A DNA stretch of 64,000 nucleotides from Sphingobium sp. MI1205 (GTDB taxonomy: Bacteria; Pseudomonadota; Alphaproteobacteria; Sphingomonadales; Sphingomonadaceae), in assembly GCF_001563285.1 (NCBI RefSeq), contig NZ_CP005192.1:24375-88374 (forward strand), in the 5' to 3' direction. The notes beneath the pieces were generated by a model that made no database searches, was not told where the DNA came from, and saw only the letters and a list, made by a program, of their open reading frames with translations. The position numbers were made by a program, and so were the translations under genes. This document shows, piece after piece, positions 58,834 to 64,000 of this stretch. The first letter of the stretch is position 1; every line of letters begins with the position of its first letter.

Positions 58834-61218
58834 TCAGCTTGGGCGCCGGCGCCGGTGAAATTCCGGCAACCAGAGCTTCGGATCATTGCCCAGTTCGGCA
58901 ATCACTTCGCGGGCCACGCCCGTTGTCTCAGCGCGCCCCGACAGCACGGCCAGTTCATCGTCCATGCCAATGAGATCCAGGCCGACCACAACGGAGTCAT
59001 GGCCCTGCTTCACGAGGAATTTGCGGCTTTCCGGCGACAGCTCTTCGCGCACCAGCTTAAATTCCGCCTCCGAGAGCGAGAATCCTTCGATGTAATCCCG
59101 GCGCTGGCCGAACGGATTGGGCAGGAAGATTTTCGTCGCGACCTGCTCCAAGATCGAATGGCTGATCGTTGACCGCAGCGCGTCCGCAGGCGACTGTGTT
59201 GCAAAGACGAGGAACGCATTGCGCTTGCGGTATGTCTTGAGGCCATCCTGCGCGAATGCCGTGAACGCCGGATCGGCCAGCGCCTTCCAAAATTCGTCAA
59301 TCGCAATAACCATGCGCTCGCCTGTCAGGAGCGCGTCTATCCGCTCGAACAGGTAGAGCATGACCGGCGTGCGAATTTCCGCGTTTTCGAGGAAGTCGGT
59401 CATATCGAAGCCCACGAAACGGGCTTCGAGCGACATGGAATCTTCCTCATTATCGAAAACCCAGCCAAGGTTCCCCTCGGAGGTCCACTTGACCAGGCGC
59501 GCGCCGACGCCTCCCGAGTCCGACATGCCGAGCATGGTCCGCAGCGCCGACAGCGAGCGTTGCTCGCGTGGCAGCTTCATCACGGCTTCAATGCCATCGT
59601 CGATCAGGTGCGATTCCTGCACCGTGATCGGCGCACCCTCTTGCTTCACCAGCTGGCGGATGAAGCGACCGAGGAACGCGCGATGGGAAGCCGTATTGTC
59701 GAGCGCCTTGAGCGGAGCGAAGCCCGTAGGCTCCCCGTTGCGCAGCGCGAGATAGGTGCCGCCGCTGGCTCGGACAAAAATTTCCGCGCCCTGATCCTTG
59801 TCGATGAAGATATGGCGCGCGTTGAACTTTTCGAGCTGCGCCATCAGGAAGTTGACCAGCACCGTCTTGCCGCCGCCCGATGGACCAATGACCATCGAAT
59901 GGCCCAGGTCTGCCGCATGGAAATTGAAGTAATAGGGGCTGCGAGCGCTTGTCTTGAGCAAGGCGACCGCAGGCCCCCAATGATTGCCGTCCTCGTGCCC
60001 TGCCGGGAACGTATGGAAGGGCGAGAACGCCGAGAAATTATATGACGTGATCGGCGCGGGGCGCGCCCTCCACGCGAAATTGCCGACCAGCTGCGACCAA
60101 TAGGCAGCTTCCAGCGCCGCGCTTTCACGGGCGGCAACCATGCCCGTATCGGCCAGCGCAGCGCGCGCGATCGACATGTTATCGCGCAGCTTTTTCAAAT
60201 CTTCCGCGAACACCGTCAGCGTGAAATGATGGTCCCCCAGCACAAAGCGGTTCGATTGCAAATCATCGGCCGCGTCGATCAGCTCATCCATCTGACTGAT
60301 CGCCTTGTCACCCGCGTTCGCCATTTGGGTCTGACGAAGCCGGAACCGCTCTGTTGCCGCCGTGCGCGACAGGAACGTGAACGACTGCGTTATGGCGAGG
60401 CTGAAATCGACCGAGAGCAGCGATTCAAACTGGCGCGGCGTTGTCGATGACGGATACTCGCGAATGCCGAAAATGCCGCCGAACATCGAATGGTCGGCGT
60501 CACGGACTTCAAATGTCTCAGCGCCGATGATCGCGCGGCTCGCATAGAGCGCCGAACCGAGACGGCCACGGACCAGAGGGCAGCGCCGATAGCGTCCGGT
60601 CATCACCTGGTTCAGTATTTCCAGCGGTTCGGAGAACAGGAGGCCGCGGTGCTCATAGATGCCGACACGGCGGGGACGAACGCGCAGAAGGAGCTTTTCC
60701 AGATCGCGCACCTTGTCTTCCAGCAGCTCTAGGGCTTCCGCGATATTGGCGTTCTTGTCCGCCTGCTTCTTGCGAAGGAAATCCATCAGCTTGTCGGTCG
60801 TGTTTGCTGTTGGGCGGATCACGACCGTCATAAAGAAGCGATTGCGGAACATGCGTTCGGCCGTCATCCGCTCATAATATTTTTGATCGAGCTGCGCGGC
60901 GAAATGGGAGCGGAACGTACCGCCAGGATAGTCGCGCACGCGCATCCGAAGCATGTGCGTCCAGATCGAAAGCCGCTCGTCATGGATATTGCGCCAGACC
61001 CCGTTGAGGCGCGTGTGCCAATCGTTCAGATCGCGCACGTCCGAAGTCTCGAAGGGCCTCCCATCCAGTTCGAGCATGAGCATCAGATCGCCATTATCGA
61101 GGGCGACCACATGCTCATTGACATGCCGCGAATACGGCAAGAATTTCTCGGGCATTTCCTCCCGCTTGGCCTTGTCAAAAGGCACCTTCTCAGCGAGCGC
61201 GCTCTTACCGAACACCAC
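58834..61218 (-). CDS. virB4: VirB4 ATPase
   Basis: 794 residues when started at a GTG after GAAAGGG, overlapping the end of virB3 by 14 bases. The N-terminal CagE/TrbE/VirB4 domain precedes Walker A (GPSGGGKT) and Walker B (MVIAIDEFWKAL); FATQSPADALRSTISHSI and LPNPFGQRRDYIEGFSLSEA are conserved late segments. The largest energy-providing subunit, essential for pilus biogenesis. Confidence 0.95.
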   Translation of the reverse strand: MVFGKSALAEKVPFDKAKREEMPEKFLPYSRHVNEHVVALDNGDLMLMLELDGRPFETSDVRDLNDWHTRLNGVWRNIHDERLSIWTHMLRMRVRDYPGGTFRSHFAAQLDQKYYERMTAERMFRNRFFMTVVIRPTANTTDKLMDFLRKKQADKNANIAEALELLEDKVRDLEKLLLRVRPRRVGIYEHRGLLFSEPLEILNQVMTGRYRRCPLVRGRLGSALYASRAIIGAETFEVRDADHSMFGGIFGIREYPSSTTPRQFESLLSVDFSLAITQSFTFLSRTAATERFRLRQTQMANAGDKAISQMDELIDAADDLQSNRFVLGDHHFTLTVFAEDLKKLRDNMSIARAALADTGMVAARESAALEAAYWSQLVGNFAWRARPAPITSYNFSAFSPFHTFPAGHEDGNHWGPAVALLKTSARSPYYFNFHAADLGHSMVIGPSGGGKTVLVNFLMAQLEKFNARHIFIDKDQGAEIFVRASGGTYLALRNGEPTGFAPLKALDNTASHRAFLGRFIRQLVKQEGAPITVQESHLIDDGIEAVMKLPREQRSLSALRTMLGMSDSGGVGARLVKWTSEGNLGWVFDNEEDSMSLEARFVGFDMTDFLENAEIRTPVMLYLFERIDALLTGERMVIAIDEFWKALADPAFTAFAQDGLKTYRKRNAFLVFATQSPADALRSTISHSILEQVATKIFLPNPFGQRRDYIEGFSLSEAEFKLVREELSPESRKFLVKQGHDSVVVGLDLIGMDDELAVLSGRAETTGVAREVIAELGNDPKLWLPEFHRRRRPS

Positions 61219-61549
61219 GACCAAATCCCTTTCGCTTGATTCCGTAGAGCGGCAGCGGCGTGTAGCTCGACCCACCCCAAAAGACGCGGTTCCGGTTCGC
61301 CGCTTTGGTCCGGCCCCACAGGAAGATCAGCCGGAATGCGTTCACGTCATGCCGAACGATAAGCCGCGCCATCGCATAAAGCGCGACGGCGGCCGCGCCG
61401 CCGTAGAGAGGATTGCCCGAACCAACCAACGTGATTGCGCCCGCCATGATGATGAGCGCGCCCGCTTCAATGGGAACACCCGCCCACAATGCGGGGCGGG
61501 TGACGGCCAAGAACAGCGGGTCTTTTGTCATTTCTTCCTGACCGTCCAT
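61205..61549 (-). CDS. virB3: VirB3
   Basis: 114 residues; an ATG at 61531 (MTKDPLFLAV) with AGGAAGAA upstream is an equally good start. Contains LFLAVTRPALWAGVPIEAG and two adjacent membrane segments, the VirB3 signature, then NAFRLIFLWGRTKAANRNRV. An inner-membrane protein that works with VirB4. Confidence 0.9.
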   Translation of the reverse strand: MDGQEEMTKDPLFLAVTRPALWAGVPIEAGALIIMAGAITLVGSGNPLYGGAAAVALYAMARLIVRHDVNAFRLIFLWGRTKAANRNRVFWGGSSYTPLPLYGIKRKGFGRGVR

Positions 61550-61555
61550 CCCCGA

Positions 61556-61897
61556 TCACCCCGTAATCGTGTCGACGATCCACGGCGCGGAGAACACGAT
61601 CACCACGCCGACTACGACCGTGACGAGCATCTGCACCGACGCGCGGCCGAGGAACCACAGAAGGCCGACGACGATGATCGCGATGATCGCCAGCGTGCGG
61701 AGCAAACCGTTGCTCAGCAGGCCGAGAATGTTGTCGGCCAAGCCTTCAAAGTTTGCCTGCGCAAAGGCCGGCTCGGCTACGAGCAGGCTTGCCAGCAGCG
61801 ACAAGGGCAGCGCGCGCGCCATGAGCGGCGAGGGCTTGAGACGCGCGAGCAGCGCATCGAGCCGGGATTCAGCCTTGATCTTCCAGATACGAAACAT
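61556..61897 (-). CDS. virB2: VirB2 major pilin
   Basis: 113 residues. An extended N-terminus ends in a signal (LPLSLLASLLVAEPAFAQ). The mature part has two hydrophobic helices (LLRTLAIIAIIVVGLLWFLG and LVTVVVGVVIVFSAPWIVDT), as in TrbC/VirB2 pilins. Polymerises into the conjugative pilus. Confidence 0.9.
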   Translation of the reverse strand: MFRIWKIKAESRLDALLARLKPSPLMARALPLSLLASLLVAEPAFAQANFEGLADNILGLLSNGLLRTLAIIAIIVVGLLWFLGRASVQMLVTVVVGVVIVFSAPWIVDTITG

Positions 61898-61918
61898 TCG
61901 ACAACTCCTATCTTCGCC

Positions 61919-62584
61919 TTACGAACCAATCCGCGCGTGTTGGGCGCGGCCGAAAACATCCCACGCAGGCGGTGCAGGCGGTGGAGCCGCCTCCATGTTC
62001 TCCGCTGCGATTTCCGCCAGCTCCACCGGCACACGACCGGCGCCAGTGTCGCTCATGGCGGCGCTGGCGGGCTGATCGCCCACGATGACAGTCGGGATTG
62101 CGGTCGCAGGCCGACCGCTAACGCGGCGGCCTGCATTCTCCACGCGGGCGACATAGCCGTTGCGGAAACCTCTCGATTGAGAGCCTGTGTTATACATGCT
62201 GAGTGCGACCCGCAGGGCCTCTTGCGGGGTGCGACCCGTCTTGGCCGAACGGAAATTGGACAGAAGCACACGGCCTGCCGCTTCGACATTGGCGCACTGC
62301 TTGAAAACAGTGTCCCACGTCAGGCCGAGCCAGCCCATGTTGCGTGAATTGATTTGGCCGAGGCCGAGATCCACGCTGTAGCCGCGCGCAACATAGGAGC
62401 GCGCGGTTGCGATTGCCTCAGCCTCATTACGCGGACGGCGCGGCTGACTAGCCACGCCGTTGACGTTGATCGCAAAAACATAGTTCGAGGATTCCGCATC
62501 CACGATCGCCGCGATCGTATGCGGTGCTACTGCTGGGGCGCATTGCGCCGCCAGCGAAAGAACGGCTCCGGTTTCGAGGAACAC
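61919..62584 (-). CDS. virB1: VirB1 lytic transglycosylase
   Basis: 221 residues. Soluble lytic transglycosylase fold with the catalytic glutamate in IVDAESSNY, then SVDLGLGQINSRNMGWLGLT and ALSMYNTGS. The C-terminal ~70 residues are proline-rich. Opens the peptidoglycan for the secretion apparatus. There is only a weak or uncleaved-looking signal segment at the N-terminus (SLAAQCAPAVAPHT). Confidence 0.92.
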   Translation of the reverse strand: MFLETGAVLSLAAQCAPAVAPHTIAAIVDAESSNYVFAINVNGVASQPRRPRNEAEAIATARSYVARGYSVDLGLGQINSRNMGWLGLTWDTVFKQCANVEAAGRVLLSNFRSAKTGRTPQEALRVALSMYNTGSQSRGFRNGYVARVENAGRRVSGRPATAIPTVIVGDQPASAAMSDTGAGRVPVELAEIAAENMEAAPPPAPPAWDVFGRAQHARIGS

Positions 62585-62598
62585 GCTCCCGTTCCCGG

Positions 62599-62922
62599 TC
62601 AGTTGCGCGGCTGATAGTAGGTCTGTTGCCGCCCGTCAGTCCAAGTGACCGTCAAGCGCCCAGGCCTCCCATCATCCGGCTTCTTGTATTTGGTCTTGGC
62701 GATGCCCCCGCCCGTGCATGTGGGGAAGCTGCCGCCGAGAGCCAGCACGCGCCACAGTTTCGTTATGGGCGGAACACAGGCTGGATATTGTGTCGGACCA
62801 CCCGGGTTGGAGATGCACAACACAACCTCACATGCCCAGGTATTATCCGACGCAACAGCGGGGGTCGATTGCACCGCAGCCCCCATCAGGGCGGTCGCGA
62901 GCGCGAAATTAAAAGCTTTCAT
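62599..62922 (-). CDS. trbM: TrbM/KikA-like transfer protein
   Basis: 107 residues from MKAFNFALATALMGAAVQST, with a signal peptide and GAGGGAGAAA upstream. The conserved block is WACEVVLCISNPGGPTQYPA followed by CVPPITKLWRVLALGGSFPTC, with several cysteines likely in disulfides. TrbM proteins are periplasmic mating-aggregate accessory factors. First clearly assigned gene of the T4SS operon here. Confidence 0.85.
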   Translation of the reverse strand: MKAFNFALATALMGAAVQSTPAVASDNTWACEVVLCISNPGGPTQYPACVPPITKLWRVLALGGSFPTCTGGGIAKTKYKKPDDGRPGRLTVTWTDGRQQTYYQPRN

Positions 62923-62981
62923 CGCTTTCTCCCTCGTCATCGAGATTTATGCACATATCACGATGGAGGGGAAAGGGAAGC

Positions 62982-63290
62982 CTAAAACGCCAATTTGTTG
63001 CTACATTGTTTATCAGGGACCAATCGAATATGGTCATCCTCATATCCGTAATCGAGCACGACATGCCGCACAGCGCTTGACAGGCGCTTGTAGGTTTTAA
63101 GCGTTGGTTGCTCGAAGAGGCAGACATTCAGCCACTTATCGCCACGCCACGATACTTTAACATTGATGATCCATTCACTCGACGGCAGCTGCGCAATCTC
63201 GACCGCTTGGATCATTCCGCCAGCAGGGCGGCGGGTGGTTAGTTCGCGCTCAAGGATCGGATCATACTGCCAATCGTCGCTATGCGGCAT
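62982..63290 (-). CDS. Hypothetical protein at the head of the T4SS operon
   Basis: 102 residues from MPHSDDWQYDPILERELTTR. Mixed alpha/beta composition (VEIAQLPSSEWIINVKVSWR, AVRHVVLDYGYEDDHIRLV) and no signal peptide or membrane segment. No family recognised. It lies 59 bases upstream of trbM on the same strand, so it may be the first gene of the transcript. Confidence 0.6.
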   Translation of the reverse strand: MPHSDDWQYDPILERELTTRRPAGGMIQAVEIAQLPSSEWIINVKVSWRGDKWLNVCLFEQPTLKTYKRLSSAVRHVVLDYGYEDDHIRLVPDKQCSNKLAF

Positions 63291-63393
63291 CGTGATTTAT
63301 TCCCTTTTACCGATTAGGATATGTCTATCCTCGCTTTGACGGCGAGGGCAACCCGGCTTGTCGTCTCTTGCCGCGCAATCACATTGCAGCCAT

Positions 63394-63413
63394 TAAGCGT
63401 GTCAACACGCTTA
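63394..63413. promoter_or_regulatory. Palindrome upstream of RHH gene (TAAGCGTG-N4-CACGCTTA), copy 1
   Basis: Eight-base perfect arms with spacer TCAA, 36 bases before the RHH start and 103 bases before the divergent 63290 gene. Likely an operator for both directions. Confidence 0.75.
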
Positions 63414-63449
63414 TTCCGGCACCACATCAACCTATTGTGTTCTAGACCT

Positions 63450-63698
63450 ATGGCGCGCCCGAAAAGACAGGAAGACCCTCTTCTACCGGTTCCCTTGCCC
63501 CGGCGTCGGCCGAGCCGCGCTAACACGCGCAATCTCGCAGCATCGGTGAAACCCGAGCTGGCGGCCGAGATCAAGAACCTCGCTGAGCGCGAACAAACGT
63601 CCGTTGCCGCCCTGGTCGAAGAGGCGACGATCAATCTCTTGAAGGCACGCGGGATCGAATATCCCGACTATTTGCGGCACTATCGCAAACTGGCGTGA
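63450..63698 (+). CDS. Ribbon-helix-helix regulator
   Basis: 82 residues from MARPKRQEDPLLPVPLPRRR. The basic N-terminus is followed by an RHH-like domain (NLAASVKPELAAEIKNLAER, EQTSVAALVEEATINLLKARG). The gene is bracketed by two palindromes with identical arms, so it probably binds them. Divergent from the T4SS operon, which suggests it controls transfer gene expression; alternatively a ParD-like antitoxin without a visible toxin. Confidence 0.75.
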   Translation: MARPKRQEDPLLPVPLPRRRPSRANTRNLAASVKPELAAEIKNLAEREQTSVAALVEEATINLLKARGIEYPDYLRHYRKLA

Positions 63699-63709
63699 CG
63701 AGCGCGTTA

Positions 63710-63729
63710 TAAGCGTGCGCGCACGCTTA
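63710..63729. promoter_or_regulatory. Palindrome downstream of RHH gene, copy 2
   Basis: A perfect 20-bp palindrome with the same TAAGCGTG/CACGCTTA arms and spacer CGCG, 12 bases after the RHH stop codon. It might also help terminate the transcript. Confidence 0.75.
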
Positions 63730-63731
63730 TT

Positions 63732-64000
63732 CTTGCCAACCCCTTAAACTTGAGCCAGTTATGACGCGCTGATTCCGCCTTGGAGTCGGCGATTCATCTG
63801 TTGCGTGCGGGGTGGCTCCCCGAAGCGACAGGGCAACAAAAAACCCTCGCTTGGCTGAGCGAGGGCTGTTTGTGCCACCGAAGTGAGCGCTTCTAACTTG
63901 GCTCCCTTTATCGGTGGTGCGGCGGCGAAAGTCAATCTCGAAAGCGTGCTTTCGGGAGCGATGGCGCTTGGCCTCGCGGGACCGACGAAGGGAGGTCCGC
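63732..64000. other. Terminal region without a recognised gene
   Basis: No ORF is convincing. It contains short dyads (GGGGTGGCTCCCC near 63812) and a minus-strand terminator. It may be the 3' side of a minus-strand gene outside the window. Confidence 0.4.
63838..63865 (-). terminator. Rho-independent terminator (minus strand)
   Basis: The stem CCCTCGCT/AGCGAGGG with a 6-base loop is followed on the minus strand by six T residues. It would stop a transcript coming from the right of the window. Confidence 0.75.

Overview
This window looks like a mosaic conjugative, catabolic plasmid (or plasmid cointegrate) of a sphingomonad such as Sphingobium, Sphingomonas or Novosphingobium. The evidence is two copies of the hexachlorocyclohexane (HCH) dehalogenase gene linB bounded by IS6100, a Rhizobiales/sphingomonad-type TraA/TraC/TraD transfer module, high GC content, and two sets of replication/partition/transfer genes. 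No rRNA, tRNA or chromosomal housekeeping genes were seen.

Layout. 0-3 kb (minus strand): a Mu/Tn5053-like transposition module of serine recombinase, DDE transposase and an AAA ATPase cut by the window edge. 3-9 kb: two unknown membrane proteins, a parA plus ribbon-helix-helix (RHH) partition pair, a Rep_3-type initiator, an oriV with five 22-bp-spaced iterons and a DnaA box, and the minus-strand transfer genes traC and traD. These are followed by a frameshifted AAA ATPase, a VbhA-like antitoxin ORF and the last 62 codons of a lost traG. 9.1-13.2 kb: candidate oriT, the TraA relaxase-helicase and a DUF6118-like protein.

13.5-18.8 kb: a serine recombinase gene is split by IS6100-linB-IS6100-linB-IS6100, a perfect 2183-bp tandem repeat plus a third IS6100, with 8-bp target duplications GGTCGATC at its outer ends. 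18.8-29.2 kb: the rest of that recombinase, BrnT/BrnA, a two-gene micro-operon of small membrane proteins, scraps of IS5, Tn3 and IS110 elements, an aromatic-catabolism fragment (Rieske dioxygenase alpha subunit, SDR dehydrogenase, EthD-like protein) interrupted by a complete 3.78-kb Tn3-family transposon, and a fourth IS6100 that marks a deletion junction.

29.2-31.6 kb: GNAT acetyltransferase, a UmuD-like protein lacking its catalytic lysine, and UmuC. 31.7-40.3 kb: a minus-strand defence block of TrlF-like PHP/SMC-like ATPase, type III restriction subunit, type III methyltransferase and HigBA. 40.7-49 kb: a second plasmid backbone with small unknown proteins, a sigma-region-4-like coiled-coil protein, a serine recombinase, SSB-like protein, Xre regulators, ParA/ParB, MobC and a VirD2-like relaxase. 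49-63.3 kb: a complete type IV secretion operon in the order TrbM, VirB1-B2-B3-B4-B5, EexN-like, VirB6-B7-B8-B9-B10-B11, VirD4, LPD7 protein. The window ends with an RHH regulator between two identical-arm palindromes.

The most notable items are the linB amplification, the TrlF/type III restriction-modification block, a palindrome GGTGGCAGCTGCCACC dispersed five times around the second ParAB/transfer region, and the paired operators around the terminal RHH gene. Two relaxases of different families and two ParA systems suggest that two plasmids fused.
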